A DNA stretch of 64,000 nucleotides from Phycisphaerae bacterium (GCA_002717655.1 PBAY01000011.1:41129-105128); one strand, 5' to 3'; counted from the first letter of the stretch, positions 8,043 to 17,487 are shown. Numbers and translations: made by a program. The notes: generated from the letters alone by a model not told the origin.

Positions 8043-10910
8043 TCAAGTACCCCAGAGTGTCAGCAACGCCAGAAGGTCGTCGATGTCAGTATCGCCATCG
8101 CCATCAACATCACCTTCATCAGTTGCTCCGTAGGCCGCGAGCACCAAGAGAAGGTCATCGATGTTGATTTGACCATCATCATTCAGATCTCCATCAAGTG
8201 GATATGGACCACATTCGATAGACATCCAACCGAAACCGGCCTGAGAACCATTCCAGCCACCGACGCGAATCAGGTAGTCCTGACCGCCTTCAACGTCAGC
8301 CGAAAGCAATGAAGAGTAGCCGGAGCAACCGGTACCGTCATCATTGCAGGCATAAGGATCGGCCAGATCTCCACATTCGCCATCCCACTCGTAGAGAACG
8401 AGGTCACTGTCATAGTTCACCGTGTCACAGGTGGAGATTTCAACGATGCCACTGCAATCGGCGGTCCACAGGAACCAGATGTCATTCACTGTGACGCCCC
8501 CATCACCGGCCACTTCACACTCAGCGTGAGCGTTGCCATCGGTCGTGGCCAACTGGGTATCCACAAAGACGTTTCCTGATGAAACCCAGATCGCATCCGC
8601 ACAATCGTCGTTGGTTGGCACAATCAGATCACAAGTGATACTCAGTGTGGCGGTGCCGGAATCAGAATCACTGTATCCACCAACTCGAATGTAGAACTCA
8701 TCGCCTTCAACAACATTTTTCACCAGCTTCGACGAATAACCCGCACAACCTGACGCGTCATCATTGCAATCAACAAGTGCCAGAGCATTACATCCCGGGC
8801 CTGAATACAGGACGAGATCAGTGTCATAGTCGGCCTGGTCGCAAGTGGAAATACTCAAGGAACCGGTGCAGGTGGCGACATACGTGTACCAGACATCGTT
8901 GTAGGTTTGGCCATCCCACTGACAGGTGGCATGCGACTCGCCATCCGTTGTAGCGAACGTGGTATCGACACTGATGTCACCATCTGAAATCTGAATTGCA
9001 CCTTCACAATCATCGTTGGCGGGCCTGACGAATACCACGATGGCATCCTGATCAAGACCTGTCGTCGTATCACCATTTCCTTCACTGACGATCGCTCCGA
9101 TCCAGTACTCGTCCGAGCTGGAACCAGCAAGCCCTGCAGGAAGAGTCAGCGTGACGCTTGAACTCCAGGTGTTGCCACCGTAGATGCCACTTGCATACTG
9201 CGTATCAAGAAGCGTATCTCCCGATGAGATGATGTTGTTCGTGGAGAGATAGTAGTCGACGGTCAACTGACCGGAATATCTCGCACCATTATTGGCCAAT
9301 TCAAAGTCGATATCGATATCGCCACCATCAATGACCTGAGATGGTGAGACGTCAAATGAATCGAATTCAAGCGAAGTCACTGAATCAATATCAAGCTCAA
9401 GCGTGTCCCAGGTCTGCGTGACATTGTTCGAGCTGTCAGTATCGGAGCTGCATGACATGGCCACACCAACGAAGTAGGTGCCATCCGTAGTTGATACGGG
9501 GATCGAAACCGAATTCAGGTTCACTGTTAAATTCGACATGTCATTGAGGGTCCAGTCACTACCTGAAAAACTGGCAAGAACCGTGTCGCTGCTTGTGATG
9601 TTGTCATCACTTGAGAGATAGACCGTGAGCGAATAATCATCGGTTGAAGAAGCATCGGTCGGGTTGGCAATGGTGAACTTGAAGTCAGGGATCGTATCCC
9701 CTGCATCAAGACTCGATGCCGAAGACCTGGCATACATCGCATGGGGATCGAAGTCCGTACCACGACCGTTGGGAATGACCGTGTCGTACAAATTGTCCTG
9801 CACATTGGCCCATACGTGTGTGTAACGACCACTCACGTTGCGATCCGAGTTTGAACAGATGCCGAGAACATAGCGATTGTCATCATCATTGATGTAGTAA
9901 GCACTGCTTCCACTCATTCCACCCCATACGGTGTCAAAGCAGTTCCCACCCCCGGTATCGATCTTGAACTGGTTATCAGCTGCACAATCATCAAAGCTGC
10001 CATACCAGTAATACATTTGGTTTCCAGTGTGGAGCCCTGCCAAAGGGCAGTTCTCTGCAGGATATGAGGCATTATGAAAGCTGTAGTCATCAATGACACT
10101 GCTACAGGTACCACCCGCTGCCACACCGTGCCATCCCGTCAACATACCCACTGGCCGGTCGACGTTGATCAAGGCAATATCGGAATCGAAATCGCCATCC
10201 ACTGACCAACCGGTCCACCACATCATTGATGTTGCCGTTGGCAGGCAGATACTGGATCCCCAGTTGTCATCATCCCCATCCCAGGCTGGTCGCACCGTAA
10301 TTTGATCGGCCCAGGTGTTATACACGTTTCCATTTGAATCAGATCGCATGTACACGCAATGACCCGCCGTGATCAGAGTCTGGGCATCGACCATCGTGGC
10401 ACTTCCAACAAAGGCTCGCTGAGTACCACCAGTGTCAGTAAACAACATGCGAATCTCAACATTGCGCCTCCAGGGCGCATTGACTTCGTTCGTCACGGCA
10501 GTCATATCAACAAATCCACGGGTAATGGCGGTTTCTTCTACAGGGCCATCATGGATTGGGAGAATGCCGTCAAAATTTCCTCCGCGAACCACTGGGAACG
10601 GCGTGGATCGAATTGCATCAGGCCCCTTGACCCTCGTCAACTGATCACGCTCGAAGTCATAAATCATCATGTCCCCAGGACCATCAGCGTCACCGTATTC
10701 ACCAACACGCAGGTCTGGCATAGCCGACTGCGCTATCCCAAAGGGCATCTGGACAGTGCCTTCACCACCTTCAGGAAATGGCATGGGGGGTCCATCAACT
10801 AGTTCAGCAAAACCTTCACCTGAACCGACGACAGAATCGGCGGCATTCACACCACCTAAGGCCATAAAGCCAACCGTGAAAGTAGCTGCACAAAACTTGA
10901 GATTCATCAT
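8043..10910 (-). CDS. Secreted trypsin/V8-like serine protease with CARDB-like, repeat and dockerin domains
   Basis: The 955-residue product has a signal peptide (to about residue 23), a pro-region, then an S1-type protease domain with T-A-G-H-C (His near 182), F-D-S-D-I-A-L-I and G-G-M-S-G-S-S (Ser near 333), the full catalytic triad. Two beta-sandwich segments with L-T-V-x-x-Y-L-S-x-x-x-x-I look like CARDB modules. Two related repeats of about 120 residues follow (each N-D-D-C-x-x-A-I, then D-x-x-L-V-L-Y and Y-x-I-R-V-G-G), similar to bacterial pre-peptidase-type domains. A dockerin pair ends W-G-T without the usual Cys. The ATG at 10910 follows AGGGG by about eight bases. It likely cleaves proteins outside the cell. 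A terminator follows the stop. Confidence 0.88.
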   Translation of the reverse strand: MMNLKFCAATFTVGFMALGGVNAADSVVGSGEGFAELVDGPPMPFPEGGEGTVQMPFGIAQSAMPDLRVGEYGDADGPGDMMIYDFERDQLTRVKGPDAIRSTPFPVVRGGNFDGILPIHDGPVEETAITRGFVDMTAVTNEVNAPWRRNVEIRMLFTDTGGTQRAFVGSATMVDAQTLITAGHCVYMRSDSNGNVYNTWADQITVRPAWDGDDDNWGSSICLPTATSMMWWTGWSVDGDFDSDIALINVDRPVGMLTGWHGVAAGGTCSSVIDDYSFHNASYPAENCPLAGLHTGNQMYYWYGSFDDCAADNQFKIDTGGGNCFDTVWGGMSGSSAYYINDDDNRYVLGICSNSDRNVSGRYTHVWANVQDNLYDTVIPNGRGTDFDPHAMYARSSASSLDAGDTIPDFKFTIANPTDASSTDDYSLTVYLSSDDNITSSDTVLASFSGSDWTLNDMSNLTVNLNSVSIPVSTTDGTYFVGVAMSCSSDTDSSNNVTQTWDTLELDIDSVTSLEFDSFDVSPSQVIDGGDIDIDFELANNGARYSGQLTVDYYLSTNNIISSGDTLLDTQYASGIYGGNTWSSSVTLTLPAGLAGSSSDEYWIGAIVSEGNGDTTTGLDQDAIVVFVRPANDDCEGAIQISDGDISVDTTFATTDGESHATCQWDGQTYNDVWYTYVATCTGSLSISTCDQADYDTDLVLYSGPGCNALALVDCNDDASGCAGYSSKLVKNVVEGDEFYIRVGGYSDSDSGTATLSITCDLIVPTNDDCADAIWVSSGNVFVDTQLATTDGNAHAECEVAGDGGVTVNDIWFLWTADCSGIVEISTCDTVNYDSDLVLYEWDGECGDLADPYACNDDGTGCSGYSSLLSADVEGGQDYLIRVGGWNGSQAGFGWMSIECGPYPLDGDLNDDGQINIDDLLLVLAAYGATDEGDVDGDGDTDIDDLLALLTLWGT

Positions 10911-11105
10911 CCCGATTTCCCCTTTGTCTGTATACAGAAACAGAGATGCTAGAGAAGCATCAACATCAATCACCATAAGGGAAGAGGGTAAAAATCACGA
11001 AGGTCCAAATGGATATTTTGGATTGGAACGCCCTAAGGCCAGTTAAAGGCCACACTCAATCGCCCAAATCATTCGATCCCGCGAATGACTCGCCCAACAG
11101 CCTGA

Positions 11106-12062
11106 TCAGTCCTTCGTGTCATGATCCAGCTTCGGACGCTTGACCCGTTCGGCCAGACCGATCATCTCAAGGAGACGAATCTCCCACCAGGTCACATCAA
11201 GTTCCCACCAGCGATGCTGATTGGAAGCACTCGATGGATCGTGATGGTGGTTGTTGTGCCAGCCTTCGCCGACGGTCAGCAGAGCGACCAACCAGTTGTT
11301 TCGACTCTCATCGGTCGTCTTGTAATTGGCGTAGCCGAACATGTGCGACAGGGAATTCACCGACCAGGTGATGTGCCACACGGCAACGGTCCGGACCAGA
11401 ACACCCCAGACGAAGAGACTCAGACCGAACTGGACGCCGGCCATCGCGGTTCCATCGACTGCCCAGCCAATGAAGAATCCAGCAAGGAAGAACAGGACGG
11501 CATGCGCGACATAGATCCAGACCCAGATGTATCCCTTCTCCAATCGCATGTAGAAAGGATCGCGAAGGATGTCACCCGCATACTGACGATAGGTATCGAT
11601 GTTGTGAGTCGCCTTGTTGCGAATCAGAAGCCAGCCGATGTGCCCCCAGATGAAGGCGACCAGTGGACTATGCGGATCATCCTGTTCATCGGAATGCTTG
11701 TGGTGATAGCGATGGATTGAGACCCATTTGGCTGGCGTGTCTTCCATGCAGCACAAGGCGAGAATGACGAAGAAGTGCTCAAGCCATTTCGGAAGCTTGG
11801 CACTGTGATGAGTCAGGATCCGGTGATAACAGAGGTTGATGCCCTGACCAAAGACATGAATGCCCACGACCATCACGATCAGACCGGTCCAGCTGAAGAG
11901 CCAGGGAATGACAGCAGCCAGCGAGAGAAGATGGATCAGTGAAATGGCAATCGCATAGGGCCAGACAATCTGACCTTTGACGATCGTGTCAGGCAAAGCC
12001 AACTTCGGCATGTTCACTGTGGGGGTTGCCACACCATCAGTGGATTGGGGGGAAGATGCCAT
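11106..12062 (-). CDS. Membrane fatty acid (acyl-CoA/acyl-lipid) desaturase
   Basis: The 318-residue integral membrane protein carries the three His boxes of delta-9-type desaturases: H80-R-I-L-T-H-H86, H117-R-Y-H-H-K-H123 and E-G-W-H-N-N-H-H-H near residue 270. These bind the di-iron centre that introduces a double bond into fatty acyl chains using O2. Hydrophobic segments lie on both sides of the boxes (about 33-70 and 165-220). The ATG at 12062 has AAAGGA five bases upstream; a longer frame to 12104 has no such support. The gene stands alone between the O-methyltransferase and the protease, all on the minus strand, with gaps of about 160-200 bases. Chain-position specificity cannot be read from the sequence. 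It should tune membrane fluidity. Confidence 0.92.
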   Translation of the reverse strand: MASSPQSTDGVATPTVNMPKLALPDTIVKGQIVWPYAIAISLIHLLSLAAVIPWLFSWTGLIVMVVGIHVFGQGINLCYHRILTHHSAKLPKWLEHFFVILALCCMEDTPAKWVSIHRYHHKHSDEQDDPHSPLVAFIWGHIGWLLIRNKATHNIDTYRQYAGDILRDPFYMRLEKGYIWVWIYVAHAVLFFLAGFFIGWAVDGTAMAGVQFGLSLFVWGVLVRTVAVWHITWSVNSLSHMFGYANYKTTDESRNNWLVALLTVGEGWHNNHHHDPSSASNQHRWWELDVTWWEIRLLEMIGLAERVKRPKLDHDTKD

Positions 12063-12225
12063 GAAGTCCTTTCCAGGCCTGATTTCAACGCCCCTCAGGA
12101 GCATTCAGGAGCTCAGAGGGTAGCCACCCAGAGCCGGGCTGACAAATCGTTCATTTCAGATGGTTTGCATCAAATGAAGAACCCCTGAAAGGGCTTCAGA
12201 ATTGGCACTCACGGGCGTGGCAGAT

Positions 12226-12891
12226 TCAGCCCCGCTTCATGGCCAGCGCCAGCCCATCACCGATTGGATTGAGGCTGTAATCAACCCGCTCATCCGCAAG
12301 CAGCTTGGCGGCCAGTTCACGAGTGGCAACGGTGGACTCATCATCCACCAGAGGATCGGCCACCCGCCCCCCTCGAAGCATGTTGTCGAAGGTCAGCAAG
12401 CCACCGGGCCTCAGCAACTGAAGCCCCAACTCGTAGTACTCGGGATAGCCGGTCTTGTCCGCATCGCAGTAGATGAAGTCGTAGCTTCCCGCTTCCCCAG
12501 CTTCAAGCAGTTGAGTCAGGGACTCGCTGGCAGGACCGACGCGTGGCTGTATTCGATCGGAAACTCCAGCCCGATCCCACCACTCCTGAGCTACGGCCAT
12601 GTGTTCAGGACTCAGATCGCAGGCGACCACCAGACCATCATCCGGCAAGGCCATCGCCATACCCATGGCGCTGTAGCCCGTGAACACGCCGACTTCAATG
12701 ACCCGGCTGGCCTTCATCGTCTTCAGCAACAGTGCCAGAAGCTGAACCTGTTCAGGAGACGTCTGCATCTCCCCTTCAGGGTGGCCTTCCATCGCCATTC
12801 GGAGTTCATGCTGGATGGGTGTTTCACGAAGGCTGTGTGTCATCAACCATTCATGGACCGGTGTATCGAGTTGTATGGTTCTACGCGACAT
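12226..12891 (-). CDS. SAM-dependent O-methyltransferase (caffeoyl-CoA OMT-like, family 3)
   Basis: The 221-residue protein has the full class I methyltransferase layout of the small O-methyltransferase family: V-I-E-V-G-V-F-T-G-Y-S (residues 64-74) binds SAM, V-V-A-C-D-L-S-P-E-H follows, and F-I-Y-C-D-A-D-K with a later F-D-N-M-L-R-G-G carry the metal-binding acidic residues. Length is normal for the family. Bacterial members methylate catechol-like compounds, so the substrate is open. It lies 27 bases behind the dockerin gene that starts at 13578 and 13 kb-range neighbours on the same strand include the NtrC regulator; a shared transcript with that gene and the dockerin gene is possible. 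No signal peptide is present, so it acts in the cytoplasm. Confidence 0.9.
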   Translation of the reverse strand: MSRRTIQLDTPVHEWLMTHSLRETPIQHELRMAMEGHPEGEMQTSPEQVQLLALLLKTMKASRVIEVGVFTGYSAMGMAMALPDDGLVVACDLSPEHMAVAQEWWDRAGVSDRIQPRVGPASESLTQLLEAGEAGSYDFIYCDADKTGYPEYYELGLQLLRPGGLLTFDNMLRGGRVADPLVDDESTVATRELAAKLLADERVDYSLNPIGDGLALAMKRG

Positions 12892-12918
12892 GGAGTCGCA
12901 TTGTATCCATCAGATCAA

Positions 12919-13578
12919 TCAGGCACAGGGACCCCAGCCCTCGATGACCAGCAGGATGTCATTGACACCCACGACGCCATCACCGTTGACATCCGCATTG
13001 GGATCCGTACTGCCCCATGCTGCGATCAGATCAAGAATGTCATTGACATTCGTGACCCCATCACCGTTGAGATCAGTTGCACAAGGCGTTCCGATGACTT
13101 CGACCGTCACGATCGCATCCATGTAGAGTTCTTCAAGCTGAACCGTGACTTCTCCGAAGATTGGAATGTCCGTGGTCGCGGTACCAAGCTCGATGTTGGT
13201 CATGTTGACCTGCGCCTGTCCGACCTCCGTCATCAGGAGCGAGACGTCAAAGGCGATCGTGAGTGGTTCCGGCGGCGGTGGCTCGACGATTGATTCACTT
13301 CCGGCATCAACCGGACATGGCCCATCAAACACCCCACCGAAACTGGTGGCAGGCAACTGATCGGATACGTCGATCGGACCGAATTCGATTCCGAAGTAAC
13401 TGACCAGAACCGAGATGCCCGTGATCTCGACATTGAAGTCGTAGGTCGCCCCGTCTGGACGGACCGTACCTGGACTCTCCCAAAGGACATCCTGCCCGGA
13501 AGTCTGGACCGACAGTGGCCACTGGGCTGAATCAGCGCCACCAAGGGCGGCGGCCACGATAAGTGCTGAAGTGAACAT
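12919..13578 (-). CDS. Small secreted dockerin protein of unknown function
   Basis: The product is about 219 residues: a short signal peptide (to about residue 18), a beta-rich domain of some 140 residues with no recognised family and a Pro-rich turn (E-P-P-P-P-E-P), then a dockerin pair (D-L-N-G-D-G-V-T-N and D-V-N-G-D-G-V-V-G) ending G-W-G-P-C-A. The start is uncertain: ATG at 13578 directly follows a GTG at 13581, and GGAG is only two bases before the ATG. It sits 36 bases after the regulator gene and 27 before the O-methyltransferase, all co-directional. The unknown domain may bind a ligand outside the cell, but nothing in it is diagnostic. Confidence 0.75.
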   Translation of the reverse strand: MFTSALIVAAALGGADSAQWPLSVQTSGQDVLWESPGTVRPDGATYDFNVEITGISVLVSYFGIEFGPIDVSDQLPATSFGGVFDGPCPVDAGSESIVEPPPPEPLTIAFDVSLLMTEVGQAQVNMTNIELGTATTDIPIFGEVTVQLEELYMDAIVTVEVIGTPCATDLNGDGVTNVNDILDLIAAWGSTDPNADVNGDGVVGVNDILLVIEGWGPCA

Positions 13579-13614
13579 CACTCCATGATGGCAGAAGATC
13601 GCCCGTGGTCAAGC

Positions 13615-14994
13615 CTACTTCAGGCCATATTCCTTGAGCTTTCGGTACAAGGTCCGCTCTCCGATGCCCAGAAGCTCGGCGGTCTTCTCGCGATTGCCGC
13701 CGGTCATGGCCAAGGTCTGCCGCATGGCTTCCTTCTCGAGGCGGTCCAGGCCGATTCCAGACAGCGCGCCCACGTGCAGATGCTCGTCATCATCACTGAT
13801 CCGCACGTCGTCGGGCACTTCACCCACATCGATTTGCTGACTGGTCGCCATCACGACCATGCGCTGAATGACGTTGAACAACTGGCGGATGTTACCCGGC
13901 CAGTTGTAGGCCACGAGACGGAGCATGGCCGCTTCGGTGAAGTCCGGCTGAGGCTTGCCCTGCTCACCGGCGAACTTGCCCGCAGCATGATTGACCAGTA
14001 GCGGGATGTCCTCGCGACGTTCACGCAGTGGTGGCAGATGGATCTCGGCGCCGTTGATGCGGAAGTAGAGATCCTCGCGGAACTCCTCCTTCTCGATCTG
14101 ATGACGAAGGTCACGATTGGTCGCACTCACGAACCTGACATCCGTGTGATGTTCGTTGTTGGTACCGAGCCGGACGACTTCACCCGTCTCCAGCACGCGA
14201 AGGAGCTTGGCTTGCATGGTCAACGGCATGTCACCGATCTCATCCAGGAAGAGCGTTCCCTTGTCGGCGTATTCGAAGACGCCTTCGCGATCCTTCTCGG
14301 CACCCGTGAAGGCGCCCTTCACATGACCGAACAGCTGGTCCTCGAGCAGACTTTCGCTCTGCCCGGCGCAGTTGAACGTGACATACCGGTTGTCGACCCG
14401 CTGGGACTGGTTGTGCACGGCGCGGGCGATCAGTTCCTTGCCGGTGCCCGACTCGCCCGTGATCAGGACGGGGATCATGCTGGGGCCGACCTGCTTGATG
14501 GTCTGAATCACCTTTCGCATCGGCGGAGAGTCGCCGATGATGCCCTCGAAGCCGAAGGCGGAATCGACCTTGCCCTGCAGACGGGTGTTGTGATCACGAA
14601 GGTGCACCGTTTCAATCGCACGATTGACCAGATTCCGGAAGACCTCCAGATCAAGTGGCTTCTCGATGAAGTCATAGGCCCCACCCTGAAGCGCCGCCTT
14701 GGCGGTACCGACGTCGCCATGAGCCGTGACCATGATCACTTCCGAATCAGCCTGATGTTCACGGGCGTATCGAAGTACCTCCAGACCCGAATCAGGCTTC
14801 TCCATGCTCAGGTCGGTCACGATCACGTCGAAGCTGCCCAGCCGAAGCTCCTCTTCGGCCGGCTCGACGCCATTGACGATGGTGCAGACATGGCCCAGCC
14901 GACGCAGACCCTCGGCCATGACCTCGGCGTGGTCGACTTCATCCTCGACGATTAGGATCTGTGCGTGAATTGCCTCAGCTTGGGAAGACATCAT
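13615..14994 (-). CDS. NtrC-family sigma-54-dependent response regulator
   Basis: The 459-residue protein has all three parts of the family. The receiver domain (about 11-130) has phospho-acceptor D61 in V-T-D-L-S and K112 in E-K-P-L. The AAA+ domain has Walker A G-E-S-G-T-G-K-E (K186), the sigma-54 contact loop G-A-F-T-G-A (227-232) and Walker B T-L-F-L-D-E. The C-terminal Fis-type helix-turn-helix lies at about 430-459. It activates genes from sigma-54 promoters after phosphorylation by a sensor kinase, none of which is adjacent. ATG codons at 14994 and 14991 precede the receiver domain; the open frame extends further but overlaps the divergent murC leader. No sigma-54 promoter was found nearby by eye, so its targets are unknown. 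Confidence 0.93.
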   Translation of the reverse strand: MMSSQAEAIHAQILIVEDEVDHAEVMAEGLRRLGHVCTIVNGVEPAEEELRLGSFDVIVTDLSMEKPDSGLEVLRYAREHQADSEVIMVTAHGDVGTAKAALQGGAYDFIEKPLDLEVFRNLVNRAIETVHLRDHNTRLQGKVDSAFGFEGIIGDSPPMRKVIQTIKQVGPSMIPVLITGESGTGKELIARAVHNQSQRVDNRYVTFNCAGQSESLLEDQLFGHVKGAFTGAEKDREGVFEYADKGTLFLDEIGDMPLTMQAKLLRVLETGEVVRLGTNNEHHTDVRFVSATNRDLRHQIEKEEFREDLYFRINGAEIHLPPLRERREDIPLLVNHAAGKFAGEQGKPQPDFTEAAMLRLVAYNWPGNIRQLFNVIQRMVVMATSQQIDVGEVPDDVRISDDDEHLHVGALSGIGLDRLEKEAMRQTLAMTGGNREKTAELLGIGERTLYRKLKEYGLK

Positions 14995-15067
14995 GGCCGA
15001 AGTGTATGAGGAAAGCTCCACCTGCGCCGCCGCCCACCCTCCTCCTCGCATGGATACACTCCAAGAA

Positions 15068-16537
15068 ATGCCCAGCATGACTGCCCCCGCTCAGACAAGC
15101 CGAGAAGACATCCGCCCCCGACCGGGTCGCCACCTGCATCTGGTGGGCATCGGCGGCTGTGGCATGAGTGGCCTGGCCCGCATGCTGGCAGCTCGCGAGT
15201 GCCACTGCACCGGATCGGATCATGCCCCCTCTCCTGTGACCGAGGCCCTGATCGAAGATGGATTCCAACTTCACCTTGGTCCCGCACCAGACACGCTCCC
15301 AGAAGGCACGGAACTACTCGTGGCCTCCGCCGCGATTCCCAGTGATCACCCCGAAGTCATGGCTGCTACAGCCGCCGGCATTCCCGTGCTTTCCTATGCC
15401 GAAGCACTGGGACAACTTCAGGAAGATCGACTGAGCATCTGCATCAGTGACACCCATGGCAAGAGTACGACCGCCTCGATGCTCTGCCACATCCTGATCC
15501 AGTGCGAACTGGATCCCGGTTTCATCATCGGCGCCTCGTGTGATCAGATCGGTGGCGGTTCACGTACCGGGTCGGATACGGTTCCCACAGGTCCCCATGA
15601 AGACGAACCAGGCATCCTCGTGTGCGAAGCCTGTGAATTCAATCGTTCCTTTCATCACCACCGGCCGAGCCTCGCACTTATCAACAACATCGAGGAAGAC
15701 CATCTGGACATCTATGGTTCACTTGAAGCGATCGTTGATGCGTTCCGCGAGTTCGCTGCACTGGTTCCTCCCGCTGAAGAAGGCGGCTCCCTGCTGATTG
15801 CCCACGATGGAGCGCATCGCCAAAACATCACACCCGGGCTCTCCTGCCATGTGTCGACCTTTGGCTTTCATCCTGAGGCTGACTATCAGGTCGTCTATGA
15901 CGCGAATGTGCTTCGAATCGGAATTCTCCGTGAAGGCATGTGGGTCACGCAGTGGACCAACCAGATGCCCGGTGGACACAATGCGTTGAATGCCGCAGCT
16001 GCGGTGATCCTCGCTCATCAGCTCGGTGCGGAATGGGAGGAAGCGGCAGAAGCCATGTCGACCTTCAACGGGCTTGATCGCCGCATGCAGCGACTTGGCG
16101 AACGAAGCACCGCAGATGGTGGATCGGTGGTGGTCTACGACGACTATGGACATCATCCCACGGAGATCGAGCAGACACTTAAAGCCTTGAAACTGGTCGA
16201 GAAACCCGAACGCGTGATCTGCGTCTTCCAGCCTCACCAACACAGCCGCACCAGATTCCTGCTGGATCAGTTCGCCGAAAGCTTCGCCAGTGCCGATGAA
16301 GTCCTCGTACCTCAGATCTACTTCGTACGTGACTCGCTGACGGAGAAACAACGGATCAGCAGCATTGATCTGGTGGAGAAGCTGGAGAACCGAGGCGTGC
16401 TCGCTCAGCACATCCCGGACTTCGATGACATCACCACGCATCTGCTTGAACACACCTGCGATGGCGACCTCGTCGTGATCATGGGCGCTGGACCAGTCTG
16501 GACGATCGGCCGCGACTTCATGGCGAATGATTCATGA
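15068..16537 (+). CDS. murC: UDP-N-acetylmuramate--L-alanine ligase
   Basis: MurC adds L-Ala to UDP-MurNAc, the first step of the peptidoglycan stem peptide, in the cytoplasm. The visible motifs are the N-terminal nucleotide fold H-L-V-G-I-G-G-C-G-M-S-G, the ATP loop D-T-H-G-K-S-T-T, the E-A-C-E-F-N-R-S-F and N-I-E-E-D-H-L-D-I-Y blocks, H-N-A-L-N-A-A-A and D-D-Y-G-H-H-P-T-E-I. Length (about 489) is normal. The true start is not certain: ATG codons at 15050, 15068 and 15077 all precede the first motif and none has a clear ribosome site. It opens a plus-strand cluster and is divergent from the NtrC-type gene; its stop overlaps murB by ATGA. Its presence shows that the peptidoglycan precursor pathway is kept. 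Confidence 0.93.
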   Translation: MPSMTAPAQTSREDIRPRPGRHLHLVGIGGCGMSGLARMLAARECHCTGSDHAPSPVTEALIEDGFQLHLGPAPDTLPEGTELLVASAAIPSDHPEVMAATAAGIPVLSYAEALGQLQEDRLSICISDTHGKSTTASMLCHILIQCELDPGFIIGASCDQIGGGSRTGSDTVPTGPHEDEPGILVCEACEFNRSFHHHRPSLALINNIEEDHLDIYGSLEAIVDAFREFAALVPPAEEGGSLLIAHDGAHRQNITPGLSCHVSTFGFHPEADYQVVYDANVLRIGILREGMWVTQWTNQMPGGHNALNAAAAVILAHQLGAEWEEAAEAMSTFNGLDRRMQRLGERSTADGGSVVVYDDYGHHPTEIEQTLKALKLVEKPERVICVFQPHQHSRTRFLLDQFAESFASADEVLVPQIYFVRDSLTEKQRISSIDLVEKLENRGVLAQHIPDFDDITTHLLEHTCDGDLVVIMGAGPVWTIGRDFMANDS

Positions 16538-17487
16538 CCGAGTCCAATCGCTCGAACCTTCTTGGCGATCTGGCCGTGGATGTCGAATTCGATGCCGCTA
16601 TCGGCGCCCTGACCTGGTTTGCCATCGGAGGTCGTGCCGAGATGCTCATTCGTCCACATGATGAAGACGCACTGTCCACTCTGCTCAAGCGTTGTCGGCA
16701 ATCTTCGATCCCGGTTCGCATCCTCGGCGGCGGAGCCAATCTGCTGGTTGATGACAAAGGGATTGATGGTGTCGTCATCAAACTCGATCACGAATTCTTC
16801 GAACGACGCCGGTACAACCGCCATGGTCCGGTTGAGCGACTTCATGCCATGGCCGGTGCCGACCTTTTCAAGATCGTGACGGAGACTGCCAGGCAGGGAC
16901 TCGATGGATTCAGCCAGATGGCCGGGATTCCTGGCACCATCGGCGGCGCACTGCGGATGAACGCTGGTGGAAGCTATGGCGATATTGGCCAGTGCATCGA
17001 ATCGGTCTCGATGCTGGATCTCGCGGGCAATCGAATTGAACTGTCTCGATCCGAACTGGAGTTCAGCTATCGCAAGAGCACGATTCCCAATGGAATCATC
17101 TGCTCCGCAGTCATCCAGCTGGAACCACAGGACCCCCTCGTGGTCCGTAATCGTCTGCGGGAGATCTTCAACGCCAAATCAGCCTCCCAGCCCATGGCTG
17201 ACAACTCCGCAGGCTGCGCGTTCCGGAATCCAACCCGTTCAGATGGAAGTACGATCGAACCTGCAGGCAAGCTGATTGACCAGGCCGGACTCAAGGGACT
17301 TTCAATCGGGGGTGCGATGGTCAGCGAACGACACGCCAACTTCATCTCCACGACGCCGGACGCCACCGCACGTGATGTGATGTGGCTGATGAAGCAGGTT
17401 CAGGAACGCGTTCATGATCATCACGGAATTTCCCTCCAGCCCGAAGTCGTCATCTGGAGCGATGACCCCGAGGCCCCGACACCATGA
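16534..17487 (+). CDS. murB: UDP-N-acetylenolpyruvoylglucosamine reductase
   Basis: MurB reduces the enolpyruvyl group of UDP-GlcNAc-enolpyruvate with NADPH and FAD to form UDP-MurNAc. The 317-residue protein shows the FAD-binding signatures T-W-F-A-I-G-G-R-A, I-L-G-G-G-A-N-L-L-V and G-I-P-G-T-I-G-G-A-L-R-M-N-A-G, plus N-S-A-G-C-A-F-R-N-P, G-L-K-G-L-S-I-G-G-A and the late Q-P-E-V. The Ser in S-A-G-C-A-F-R-N-P is the usual proton donor position. Lack of the extra insert fits a type II-like MurB. ATGA overlaps link it to murC before it and to ddl after it, so all three are translated together. The call is firm. Confidence 0.95.
   Translation: MTESNRSNLLGDLAVDVEFDAAIGALTWFAIGGRAEMLIRPHDEDALSTLLKRCRQSSIPVRILGGGANLLVDDKGIDGVVIKLDHEFFERRRYNRHGPVERLHAMAGADLFKIVTETARQGLDGFSQMAGIPGTIGGALRMNAGGSYGDIGQCIESVSMLDLAGNRIELSRSELEFSYRKSTIPNGIICSAVIQLEPQDPLVVRNRLREIFNAKSASQPMADNSAGCAFRNPTRSDGSTIEPAGKLIDQAGLKGLSIGGAMVSERHANFISTTPDATARDVMWLMKQVQERVHDHHGISLQPEVVIWSDDPEAPTP

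Noticed and set aside
7864..8133. Plus-strand frame with several His and Cys residues that could suggest a zinc finger
   Set aside because: The Cys/His spacing fits no zinc motif, and the frame crosses the terminator into the protease gene's 3' end.
8043..8200. Repetitive CATCAACATCACC-like DNA near dockerin ends, which looks like a short repeat array
   Set aside because: It is explained by codons for Asp/Gly/Asn-rich calcium loops and has no fixed repeat length, so it is not a CRISPR or tandem repeat.
12202..13293. Long plus-strand frame of 363 codons opposite the methyltransferase and dockerin genes
   Set aside because: It is antisense to two well supported genes, has no recognisable motif and its composition mirrors their codon pattern.
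14038..14955. Plus-strand frame of 305 codons opposite the NtrC-type gene
   Set aside because: It lies fully inside a gene with all expected family motifs; the antisense frame is a by-product of codon bias.
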